Of a DNA stretch of 53,502 nt, positions 9,201-15,588 are shown piece after piece. The DNA lies in the NCBI GenBank assembly GCA_031276815.1, contig JAISMJ010000101.1, positions 1-53,502 of the forward strand, written 5' to 3'. The translations under genes were made by a program, and so were the position numbers. This DNA comes from Treponema sp. (GTDB lineage: Bacteria; Spirochaetota; Spirochaetia; Treponematales; Breznakiellaceae). The notes beneath the pieces are model-generated. The model made no database searches. It was not told the origin of the DNA and worked only from the letters and a program-made list of their open reading frames with translations. Position 1 is the first letter of the stretch. Each line of letters opens with the position of its first letter.

Positions 9201-10554
9201 TATCCCGCGCATCCCGAATATTGAGGTCACCTGATGCGGATTCCTCAAGGAAGGAGCCGGTGCCCGCGGAACACGCCTCGTTCATCGCGTAGTCTATGGG
9301 TACGCCGTTCTTGAGCAATACGTATTTCGCGTCCTGCCCCCCGATTTCAAAAATCGTTTCCACGTCCGGATCGAAGTACGTGGTTCCCACCGCATGGGCG
9401 ATGATTTCATTATAAACGCCCGGGGTCTCCAAAAACACGCCCAATATTTCCCGTGAAGAGCCGGTCGTTGACACAAGGCGTATATCGATCTCTTTGCCGC
9501 CCGTATCGGCGATTATTTTTTTCTGTATGATACTCAGGCACTCCTTGAGCGCCTTGACCGGGTCCCCATGCGTACGCCCGTAGTGGCTTGCGACAATTTC
9601 ATCCGTTTCCATATCCACAAGGCACGCCTTGGTCGTGGTAGAGCCGCCGTCAACACCCAATACGTACGGTCTCCCCTTTTGAACCGCGCCGTCCTGCTTC
9701 TCGAAGACCCGCACTTTTTGCGCCCAATCCTTGAGCGCGTTGAGCGTACCGAACCGCACGGCGTGAGATTTGAGGAGTTTATCACGGCGCGGGAAGCGGC
9801 TCCCCGATATGGGGGCAAGAACAGCCGCGCCCAGCGCCTCGAACACCGGCGCGGTATCAGGAATGATAAACTCGATATGCGGGGCTTTTTCCCGTATAAA
9901 CCGGATGATGTGCCTGTTCAGCGTAATGCCGCCGGTGAGGACCACCCGCCCGCTTGTTATTTTCGCGCGGTTCAAGAAGTCGATGACTTTCGTCGCCATC
10001 ACATCCGAGAGCGAAAGCACGATGTCGTCTTTGGTCGCTTCCCGCTTGTTAAGCCGGTGGGTGCAGTCGCTTTTCATAAACACGGAGCAGCGGGTTGAAA
10101 GCGTATACACCTTTGCGGTATCGGGAACATGCTCGATATCGTCAAGCGTCATGTCCATGCGGGCGAGCTGCTGCTTTAAGAATTCGCCCGTACCGGACGC
10201 GCACTTATTGCCTGAAAAATTGTTGATTATTTTGCCGCTTGCATCAAGCGAATAGACGATGAGGTCTTCGCCGCCCATACTGACGACGGCGTTAGCGTTA
10301 ATAGCAAGCTCTTTCAGCGCCGCTTCCACGCACAGCGGCTCAAGCGTACCCGCAACGTCAAACATAAACCGCCCTTCATTGCCGGTTACGAGCGCGGGAA
10401 TACCTTCCTGAACCGCGCCGTCATTAAAAAGTTTCTGTGCCGCCGCGCTTACGTCTCCGTCGTGAGAAACCGCCGCGCTCCACAACACCTGTTTATCTTC
10501 ATACACCACCATTTTAAGGCTGGTTGAGCCAATATTTATACCTAAAGATCGCAT
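6211..10554 (-). CDS. Giant acyl-CoA dehydratase activase with two ATPase modules (BadF/BadG/BcrA/BcrD type)
   Basis: A 1447-aa protein. It has two ASKHA ATPase modules: residues 1-~260 (LGINIGSTSLKMV, NKCASGTGEFL, STRCSVFMKSDC) and ~300-~560 (VLGVDGGSTTTKACLVD, NEACSAGTGSFLEES, GEHCSAFINSD). The conserved Cys of these motifs are the ones that hold the dimer-bridging [4Fe-4S] cluster in 2-hydroxyacyl-CoA dehydratase activators. A Cys cluster follows near residue 600 (CQACDNRCPIQVLKV..GGRCNKY), then a DUF2229-like part (GIPRCFSVHSLYPFYSWFFYELGVKTF) and a C-terminal HgdB-like part. Known activators drive ATP-dependent low-potential electron transfer; the role of this long form is not established. 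The gene has an extended -10 promoter six bases before the ATG and is coupled to murA. Confidence 0.85.
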   Translation of the reverse strand: MRSLGINIGSTSLKMVVYEDKQVLWSAAVSHDGDVSAAAQKLFNDGAVQEGIPALVTGNEGRFMFDVAGTLEPLCVEAALKELAINANAVVSMGGEDLIVYSLDASGKIINNFSGNKCASGTGEFLKQQLARMDMTLDDIEHVPDTAKVYTLSTRCSVFMKSDCTHRLNKREATKDDIVLSLSDVMATKVIDFLNRAKITSGRVVLTGGITLNRHIIRFIREKAPHIEFIIPDTAPVFEALGAAVLAPISGSRFPRRDKLLKSHAVRFGTLNALKDWAQKVRVFEKQDGAVQKGRPYVLGVDGGSTTTKACLVDMETDEIVASHYGRTHGDPVKALKECLSIIQKKIIADTGGKEIDIRLVSTTGSSREILGVFLETPGVYNEIIAHAVGTTYFDPDVETIFEIGGQDAKYVLLKNGVPIDYAMNEACSAGTGSFLEESASGDLNIRDARDIGPIALHADAPCKFGEHCSAFINSDIRKAVQQGASKENITAGIVCSIVANYLNRVVGNRTIGKKIFLQGGVAKNPAVPQAFAMLLDKEILVPPSPELMGCFGVAVLAKRKNAGGLLAEQSVDIDGLLARDIIYERVFTCQACDNRCPIQVLKVNSHPYMFGGRCNKYTNMRKAVKDVPVFDYVEKRQKMLFETFAAPEWKENAPKRGYTVGIPRCFSVHSLYPFYSWFFYELGVKTFLSTEVAHGGVARAESTYCFPAEIAHGAVQDCLDKGADFVLLPHFRDMPSYEADVHANFCPITQSLPYYIEKAFPDVDKKKWLPVVVSFKFGEAKAFELFNRMAEEKLGIREGETRAAFNKALAKQQEYFAACQKLGEDALADARKADRPVIAVLGRPYNAFTVEANMGIPRKFTTRGYSVVPFDILPFKNERIFPNMYWYYGQQDVKAANFLKKEDNIYVTYITNFSCAPDSFILHYLKWAMGQKPFLVLELDSHSADAGIDTRVEAFLDIIDGYRAKKTELEAERYSNGWRFVSEKMPNGEFDLRVDNDITGDTRRIRGDARIKILLSNMGLISTEYMAAAIRSLGFHAEALPVATGKTIQIARAHASGKECVPSHLVLGSALQFINGPRYRKDELYLIFVPITTGPCRTGQYFVYYENLFRDMRLENVVVFTLSADNSYTELGPAFAREMWKGLLIADYLKDIQTALQATAKNPKQAVHDFEASWRKVMRAVEYKPKEVWKELKQVAADVRNIPLKRPLAECPKVMIVGEIYVRRDDFAVGELIDLMSERGIVVKVASVSEWIHYLDFVREYSFKKLIALQPAGRRLFSKPWMDLKKLELEEWWKKSVEDKVLKILKPTGLLTQSPHDMREIMKVSQEHFVNLELNSEIAVSSGVAATAMMMKDGFSGIVNISPFACLIGRVIEGLFTPWARERNFPILSVEVDGNLLPPNIVNKLNIFMVNVLRFKGNNDLSGLVDAPQPLPLAPDQHTHIDKIAV

Positions 10555-10560
10555 GACGGG

Positions 10561-10589
10561 AGTATAGCACGCCTATTTTTTTATTACAA
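10561..10589 (-). promoter_or_regulatory. Activase promoter, leaderless arrangement
   Basis: Minus strand: TTGTAA (10584-10589), 17-bp spacer, TATACT (10561-10566) with an extended TGC in front. Only 6 nt separate the -10 box from the ATG and there is no Shine-Dalgarno sequence, so the mRNA should begin at about the start codon. Confidence 0.75.
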
Positions 10590-10637
10590 GGGAGAAAAAG
10601 GCGGGAGGCGGACTCACGGCGCCGCGCTTCCGCATCC

Positions 10638-10673
10638 CCAAAAAAAACGGGCGGTTCCGGTGAAACCGCCCGT
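10638..10673 (-). terminator. Rho-independent terminator of the 224-aa unknown gene
   Basis: ACGGGCGGTT pairs with AACCGCCCGT across a short loop (10647-10673); on the minus strand the stem is followed by a run of T. Strong and correctly placed downstream of the gene ending at 10728. Confidence 0.9.
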
Positions 10674-10727
10674 CAGCGCAGCGCGTTGGTCTTCCCATTT
10701 ATACAAGCGGGCGAGTCCCGCCTCGTT

Positions 10728-11402
10728 TCATGCGATGACAACGTGTTGAATATCCCCTTTCGCCCCCAAGACGCCTGTTTCGCTCTGCCAGCGGGCGGCG
10801 CAGGACAGGAATTTGCCCTCCGCTTCAGTTGGCAGCTCCAGCGTCCACGGATTGCGGGTCATCAGATGCGTCTGCGTCAGCGCGGCGTGGTCCGCGGTCT
10901 TTTCCGGTCCCCACGTGTAATTCAACAGGCAGCCGTTGCAGCCATAGGGAATTGCGCGGCTCTTCGGCGTCGCCTCGTCCCGGTAGCGAATTTCCACCCG
11001 AAAGCCTCCCAGCGGCTTCAGGCTGGTGATCACGGCTCTGGTCGCGGGTTTTCCGATGGGGGTGTGGGTAACGTCACGGTTGTGCAGGCGCATAGCGATT
11101 CGATCCTCGTTGGTTACGGGATCGAACATGAGGAACTGAGCCACAAACGGGCGGATGAAGGCGACGGCGGACTTTCGCGCATCGTTCTTTGCTTCGGTAT
11201 CAACCGGCGTATGAGGCCCGGTGGTTTTTTCGTAGGCGGTATGCCATGCGTTGTAGTGTCCGGTTAATCCGGTTACTTTGGCGGCGGGGATGTGGGTCCA
11301 CTCGCCGGCGGCGGTTTTTGCGGTTACGTAGGCGTTGAGGTTTTCGAACCAGCCGTCGAAATCGGCGTTCCGGTTGGGAATGTAATCTTGTTTACGAGAC
11401 AT
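10728..11402 (-). CDS. Unknown 224-aa protein next to a 21-bp repeat array
   Basis: I do not recognise a named family. The ATG at 11402 has a good AGGGAG site; the frame stays open much further upstream only because it runs through the 21-bp repeats, so the longer version is not a plausible protein. The N-terminus (MSRKQDYIPNRNADFDGWFENLNAYV) recalls multi-copy hypothetical proteins I associate with gut Bacteroidetes and treponemes. The C-terminal ~70 residues, ending LSCAARWQSETGVLGAKGD, resemble a beta-sandwich (Fn3-like) module. No signal peptide or membrane segment is seen. It contains GCNGC at about residues 153-157. A strong terminator follows. Function unknown. Confidence 0.75.
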   Translation of the reverse strand: MSRKQDYIPNRNADFDGWFENLNAYVTAKTAAGEWTHIPAAKVTGLTGHYNAWHTAYEKTTGPHTPVDTEAKNDARKSAVAFIRPFVAQFLMFDPVTNEDRIAMRLHNRDVTHTPIGKPATRAVITSLKPLGGFRVEIRYRDEATPKSRAIPYGCNGCLLNYTWGPEKTADHAALTQTHLMTRNPWTLELPTEAEGKFLSCAARWQSETGVLGAKGDIQHVVIA

Positions 11403-11417
11403 AATATCTCCCTGTGT

Positions 11418-11434
11418 ATGGGGGATGTTCCCCC
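11418..11434 (-). promoter_or_regulatory. Leader hairpin before the 224-aa gene
   Basis: TGGGGGA-TGT-TCCCCCA forms a perfect 7-bp stem about 15 bases upstream of the start codon at 11402, close to its ribosome-binding site. It could affect translation or mark the end of the repeat array; no T run follows. Confidence 0.45.
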
Positions 11435-11435
11435 A

Positions 11436-11905
11436 AGTAGTTATAAGCGGCTTCCCTGTGTTTGTGAGCCGCTTGCAAGTAGTTATGAGCGGCTTATATG
11501 CGTTTGTAAGCCGTTCCCAAGGAGGTATGAGCGGCTTCCGCGTGTGCGCGGAGGCGTTTGCGCGCGCGCGCGGAGCCGCCGCCCTCTCCGTGTTGGTCGC
11601 TCCCAAGCGTTTGTGAGAGACTCCCAAGCGTTTGTGAGAGACTCCCAAGCGTTTGTGAGCCGCTCCCATGTGTTTGTAAGAGGCTCCCAAGCGTTTGTGA
11701 GCCTCTTACAAATGTTTGTGAATCTTTCCGAAGCGTTTTATGAGCGGCTTCCGCGGGTTTATAGCGGTTCGGATGTAGTTGGAAGCCGCTCGCATGGGCG
11801 TATGAGCGGCTTCCGCGGGTTTATGAACCGTTCTTACGTGTGGTATGAGCGATTCCGGTGTTGTTGCGAACCGTTTCCCTGTGTTTGTAAAGCCGTTCAT
11901 ACGCC
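11436..11905. repeat. Degenerate 21-bp tandem repeat array, about 22 units
   Basis: The centre (about 11605-11700) has near-identical units containing GAGACTCCCAAGCGTTTG at 21-bp steps; outward the units drift to forms such as GAGCGGCTTCCGCGGGTTTA and AGCCGTTCCCAAGG, with occasional 1-2 base slips. It fills nearly all the space between two minus-strand genes. Because 21 is a multiple of three, open frames with a 7-residue period run through it on both strands; I treat these as by-products. Many units contain the imperfect inverted halves AGCG and CGCT. Confidence 0.9.
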
Positions 11906-11918
11906 GGCAAAGAGCCGA

Positions 11919-11946
11919 ACAGCCGCCCCCAGAGGGCGGCTGTTTT
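11919..11946. terminator. Strong hairpin at the 3' end of the lipoprotein gene
   Basis: ACAGCCGCCC at 11919-11928 pairs perfectly with GGGCGGCTGT at 11934-11943. A short T run follows on the plus strand only (11943-11946), while the neighbouring gene is on the minus strand, so the direction of action is uncertain. Confidence 0.6.
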
Positions 11947-11961
11947 ACCTGCAGAAAGATG

Positions 11962-12438
11962 TTAGTCGTTGCTTGCTTCTATGTCGGGATTTTTCACAGT
12001 AGCGCTGCCGTTGGTAAACGATACGGTAGCCTCACCGCCGGCGATGACGGAGTCAAACGCCTCTGGGCCGAACTCTAGGTCTTCCGCTTCAAAAATACCG
12101 AGCTTTATCTCGACTCCTGCGGCGTCTCCGGTGTAGGGAGTAAGATCCATGTCTTCACCCTCTCCCTCTACAGAAAACACAGAAAGCGTAACCGAGCCGT
12201 TCTTGATTTGCTTTGCCTTCTTGTTGTTAGCAAGAGCGACGACTATCGTGGACGCCTCTCCTTCTTCAATTTCACCATACACCGCCGCATACTTGTCGTT
12301 GTAGTCCTCGGATATACCGGTAATGGTAAGCGTGCTGGCGGGCTCGTCATCGTCATCGCCGCCGCATCCCGCGAATGTAAAAATCGCCGCTGTCAATAAG
12401 ACGGCGAAACCGAAAAGAATACCATGTTTTTTATTCAT
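11962..12438 (-). CDS. Small acidic lipoprotein, unknown function
   Basis: A 158-aa predicted lipoprotein. The ATG at 12438 follows an AAGGAG site; upstream in-frame codons lack one. Residues 1-~22 are a lipoprotein signal peptide ending in the lipobox FAGC, followed by GGDDDDEP, a charged linker typical of exported lipoproteins. The rest is Glu/Asp/Thr/Val-rich (LTITGISEDYNDKYAAVYGEI, GEATVSFTNGSATVKN) and looks like a small beta-sandwich domain. It has no recognised catalytic motif. It should be membrane-anchored in the envelope. A small AGTCC/GGACT hairpin and a bidirectional terminator lie upstream. Confidence 0.8.
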   Translation of the reverse strand: MNKKHGILFGFAVLLTAAIFTFAGCGGDDDDEPASTLTITGISEDYNDKYAAVYGEIEEGEASTIVVALANNKKAKQIKNGSVTLSVFSVEGEGEDMDLTPYTGDAAGVEIKLGIFEAEDLEFGPEAFDSVIAGGEATVSFTNGSATVKNPDIEASND

Positions 12439-12477
12439 AGTATGCTCCTTGTTTAAAGTCCAAAGGACTATATATAT

Positions 12478-12515
12478 AAAAAAAACGGCGAGACGAAAGC
12501 TCACCGGATTTTTTT
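12478..12515. terminator. Bidirectional terminator upstream of the lipoprotein gene
   Basis: CGGCGAG (12486-12492) pairs with CTCACCG (12500-12506); an A run precedes and a T run follows, so it works in both directions. It lies about 40 bases upstream of the minus-strand lipoprotein gene, and could stop transcripts from azlD or act as an attenuator in the lipoprotein leader. Confidence 0.7.
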
Positions 12516-13037
12516 ACCAAAGTATGAGAAAAAGAGGGTGTTGAGGCGTGTAGATAGGGGACAAAGCGAAAACCAGCGTAACGATTGACCGCAGACCGCG
12601 CATGTGTAAGGAACACGCAGCCGGATGCGCCCGCCGGATTGCCTAGAGAGAACGTAGTAGTCTTTACACGGGAAGTTATTTCAGAGCATACGGGGGGGGG
12701 GGGGGGATTGTGGTCCGGTTGCGCTTATAATAAAGCATGTTCATTTTTATGTATTAATACTCCTTTTGAAGGTTGCGGTTGCATTAAAAAAAATGCAAAA
12801 CATGGCAAAAGTGTAACGCTTTTCTGAACGGCTGTCAATATGTTTTTTGAACAATGAAGGCGAATTCGCGTAATTTTTTTATAAATTGTTACTACGCGTG
12901 AAGGAGGCGCGTTGCCCCGTATTGTCTGTGAACGCGGAGGGACTGAGACGATGCTGATGAGGGATGTATGGGAAGCGTAGCGTTATGTGAACGTTAGGCG
13001 AAACAGTCACGGCGCGTAACGCGGCGCGTAACGCGCT
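12516..13037. other. Gene-free stretch with a G15 tract
   Basis: No credible gene. A plus-strand open frame at 12585-12827 has no ribosome-binding site, no recognised motif and runs through the G tract. Near 13007-13030 the 12-bp sequence CGGCGCGTAACG occurs twice in tandem just outside azlD. The 12720-12880 part is noticeably richer in A+T than its surroundings. Confidence 0.6.
12692..12706. repeat. G15 homopolymer in an intergenic region
   Basis: Fifteen consecutive G on the plus strand, the same length as the tract in the sugar-binding protein gene. It lies about 250 bases upstream of the minus-strand lipoprotein start and beyond the terminator at 12478-12515. Confidence 0.9.
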
Positions 13038-13457
13038 TCATCCGGTTATGTTCCTGATCGCCATGTACAGAATGGTTCCGCCGAATATGCTGATGAGCGT
13101 GTTACGTTTCCACACGTAGGAGACGGCGGTAAAACCCGCGCCCGCAACAAGCGGCGCACACGCGGCAAGGACGCCGGCGATGCCGGGGCTTTCCAATACC
13201 GCGTCTTTGACCGGCGCGGCAAGGGCGTTGAAGGCGAGCGCGGTCATGGCAACCGGCGGCGCTACTTTTTCAACAAAGGTAAGCAATGCGGCAAACGGCG
13301 AATTGTTCCGCATTGCGCCGTTTTTCTCTTTGGTACGGAAGAGCAGAAAGGGAAACGCCCGGCAGAAAAAAATGACGGCGCCCATGATACCGGTTGCAAC
13401 AAGGGCTTTTTGTACGCTTATAGCGCCGCTTATAGCGCCGCCGTTTAGACTATCCAT
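13038..13457 (-). CDS. azlD: Branched-chain amino acid export subunit, AzlD type
   Basis: Small membrane protein of 139 aa, slightly longer than usual AzlD (~105 aa) because of an N-terminal extension. Typical features are the CRAFPFLLF segment near residue 33, VEKVAPPVAMTALAFNAL in the middle, and the C-terminal KRNTLISIFGGTILYMAI. AzlD works with AzlC as a two-subunit exporter of branched-chain amino acids. Here azlC is about 17 kb away at 30260-30988 rather than adjacent. The ATG at 13457 has an AAGGAG site. A tandem 12-bp repeat lies just downstream of the stop. Confidence 0.88.
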   Translation of the reverse strand: MDSLNGGAISGAISVQKALVATGIMGAVIFFCRAFPFLLFRTKEKNGAMRNNSPFAALLTFVEKVAPPVAMTALAFNALAAPVKDAVLESPGIAGVLAACAPLVAGAGFTAVSYVWKRNTLISIFGGTILYMAIRNITG

Positions 13458-13653
13458 GACGTTCTCTCCTTGTATGTTTCAAGCGCAAGGTTCCTGTATG
13501 TACAAGCGGCGGAGACGAACCACGCGCCGCGCCGCCTGCCGCATCAAGGGCGGACGCCCCGCCCCTGTTCCGGTTGCCAATACCGCCGTATGCCATGCCC
13601 GCCATTGATGATCATACATAACCGTCTTTGGCGCTTGCCATTGGAGAAACCCG

Positions 13654-15180
13654 TTACCTGTCATCTTCACAGCTTCTGAACGGCATTGCCGCAAGCCCGT
13701 TTTTCGCATAGAGCGGAGCGGGTCCCCATGCGCTCCACGCATAGCGCACCCGTACCGGAACCGCTACTTTATCCGAGAAGACACGCGCGGTTCCGCCCTC
13801 GATCTCCGCATCAGCCTTGTAGTACGCGCCGTCTTCGCCGGCAACTTCAAAGCCTTCGAGCGGACCCCTGCTTTCAAGCCCGATTTCGGCGTTGGCAAAA
13901 TATACGCGGATAGCTCCGCCTTCATTTACCGCTTTGCGGAACACGGGACCGTCCGCGGGAACGTCCCTGCCGTATGTCTTTTTGAGCGCCTGCAATGCAA
14001 GCCTGAACCCTACGGTCTGTTTGTCAAGCGGATGAATGTTATCGAATTCGCCGCAGTCAATGATGACCGCCATGCCCGTATTGGCGACAAATTTTGACGC
14101 TTTGTATTGATTTTCTTGAAGCACGCACCACTGCGCGTTGTTTGCAAGCCCCGCCTCAAGCTCGCGCTTGGACGCATACATGGGGAGCTGCACAAAGAAG
14201 AACGGCATATCTTTATCGCCCCAATCCCCGCGCCATTGATCGATGAGATACCACATCAGCCCGGCGTAGTCTTCGGCGCGGTTCCAGTCCTCTTCCCCCT
14301 GATAGTAGAGGAAGCCTTTCATGGTAAAGGGCGCGATACGGCGTATCATGGAATGATAGAGATTGGTTGGACAATAGGGGCTTTTCCTTCCGGCGGGCTG
14401 GGGCCAGGGACACTCGCCGCACTCGGCGTTCAGCGTTTCCCACGTAACGGCGGGATCGAGCTTCCGCCGCGCCTGTACGCGGGCGTCCCACGCGCGCCAT
14501 TCCGCAAAATAGGCGTCCATCTCAGCGTTCCACTGTTCACCGGTTTTATCGCCGATACGCGCGGCGTAATCATCAAGACATTTTTGACCGGCTTTGCTCC
14601 GCCGGAGCTGTTCTTCGCTCATCCAGCAGCTTATGGACGTACCGCCCCAGTTGCAGCCGATGATCCCGATAGGCACATTGGTCTCGGCGGCAACCTTGCG
14701 GGCGAAGAAGTAGGCGACCGCGCTCATTGCGGCAGCCGTATCCGGAGCGCACACCTTCCAGCCGTTGTGTTGTTCGGCTTTCAAAAGGGCGTCGCCGTCA
14801 ACGGCTTGTTTGACGGCTTGATAGATGCGGATACGGGGATTCGCGCATGAGGCAAGCTCTTTTTCGCCGTTCAGACAGTGTTGTAGTTCCAATTCCATAT
14901 TGCTCTGCCCGCCCGCAAGCCAAATATCGCCCGCGATGACGTTGTTGAAACAGAGTTCCGCGTTTCCATCGGACACGCGCAGGCTGCCTGTAACGCCCGC
15001 GTTTTGCGGCGGAAGAAAACACCGCCATTTCCCGTTACGCACAACCGCTTCGGCTGTACTTGCGCCGAAACGTACTGTAACGGTCGTCCCTTCAACGCCC
15101 GTTCCCCACACCCGAACCTCCGTATCCCGTTGCAGAACCATATTATCTGAGAACAGCGGGGCGGTTTGTAACATAGCCAT
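13654..15180 (-). CDS. Sialate O-acetylesterase-like SGNH hydrolase
   Basis: 508 aa. The N-terminal ~95 residues form a beta-sandwich (LFSDNMVLQRDTEVRVWGTGVEGTTVTVRF) that starts most members of this family. The catalytic Ser lies in GDIWLAGGQSNME near residue 93, and PIGIIGCNWGGTSISCW and FLYYQGEEDW are further family blocks. The family removes O-acetyl groups from sialic acids or other acetylated sugars. No signal peptide is seen, so this copy is predicted cytoplasmic and may act on imported acetylated sugars. A ribosome-binding site (AGAGG) precedes the ATG. No sialic-acid catabolic gene is nearby, so the substrate is open. Confidence 0.88.
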   Translation of the reverse strand: MAMLQTAPLFSDNMVLQRDTEVRVWGTGVEGTTVTVRFGASTAEAVVRNGKWRCFLPPQNAGVTGSLRVSDGNAELCFNNVIAGDIWLAGGQSNMELELQHCLNGEKELASCANPRIRIYQAVKQAVDGDALLKAEQHNGWKVCAPDTAAAMSAVAYFFARKVAAETNVPIGIIGCNWGGTSISCWMSEEQLRRSKAGQKCLDDYAARIGDKTGEQWNAEMDAYFAEWRAWDARVQARRKLDPAVTWETLNAECGECPWPQPAGRKSPYCPTNLYHSMIRRIAPFTMKGFLYYQGEEDWNRAEDYAGLMWYLIDQWRGDWGDKDMPFFFVQLPMYASKRELEAGLANNAQWCVLQENQYKASKFVANTGMAVIIDCGEFDNIHPLDKQTVGFRLALQALKKTYGRDVPADGPVFRKAVNEGGAIRVYFANAEIGLESRGPLEGFEVAGEDGAYYKADAEIEGGTARVFSDKVAVPVRVRYAWSAWGPAPLYAKNGLAAMPFRSCEDDR

Positions 15181-15402
15181 ACCTATACCTCTTGAATAGT
15201 GAGCTACCCGTCGCTTGACCTCAAACGCGCTACAGCGATGGGCTTCTGTGTTTCACAGACCGCACGGCGGATTACAACGAATCTCTATGCGGCGTATTGA
15301 TTATTATAATACAAAACAACATAAAACATATAAAAAAGAAAGAAGCTCGCTGCGGAGCGATGGGGTATTAAACCCTCTGCAAAGAATATATGAAGAAGCC
15401 CC

Positions 15403-15431
15403 TTGACTAGAAATTCCTTTCTTGATAGTAT
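15403..15431 (+). promoter_or_regulatory. tRNA-Leu promoter
   Basis: TTGACT (15403-15408), 17-bp spacer, TAGTAT (15426-15431), ten bases before the mature tRNA start. Confidence 0.7.
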
Positions 15432-15440
15432 TGCGCCATT

Positions 15441-15524
15441 GCCGAGGTGGTGGAATGGTAGACACCGGGGACTTAAAATCCCCTCCTTGTAACGAGGGTA
15501 CGGGTTCAACTCCCGTTCTCGGCA
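15441..15524 (+). tRNA. tRNA-Leu (anticodon TAA)
   Basis: 84-nt class II tRNA. The acceptor arm GCCGAGG pairs with TCTCGGC. The anticodon loop CTTAAAA gives TAA. A long variable arm and the T-arm loop GTTCAAC are visible. No CCA is encoded. It has its own promoter and converges on the GYF-repeat lipoprotein gene. Confidence 0.95.
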
Positions 15525-15588
15525 TATATACCGCCATGTATATAAGACGATCCTGCCGTTTGCGGCGCTCTTGCACAAGAGCGCCAGT

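Noticed and set aside
7048-9234. A 728-residue plus-strand open frame opposite the activase
   Set aside because: It lies wholly inside a motif-rich gene on the other strand, has no ribosome-binding site and reads as a His/Arg/Gly-rich antisense product.
11403-11690. Longer N-terminus for the 224-aa unknown protein
   Set aside because: The added residues come from the repeat array; the ATG at 11402 has a good ribosome-binding site.
11292-12002. Plus-strand open frame through the 21-bp array with a 7-residue period
   Set aside because: The period follows automatically from a 21-bp repeat; the frame overlaps two minus-strand genes and has no start signals.
12585-12827. Plus-strand frame containing the G15 tract as a phase-variable gene
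   Set aside because: No ribosome-binding site, no recognisable domain or signal peptide; its only notable feature is the tract.
13458-13653. A small gene between azlD and the esterase
   Set aside because: Open frames there have no ribosome-binding site and overlap the esterase end; base composition looks intergenic.
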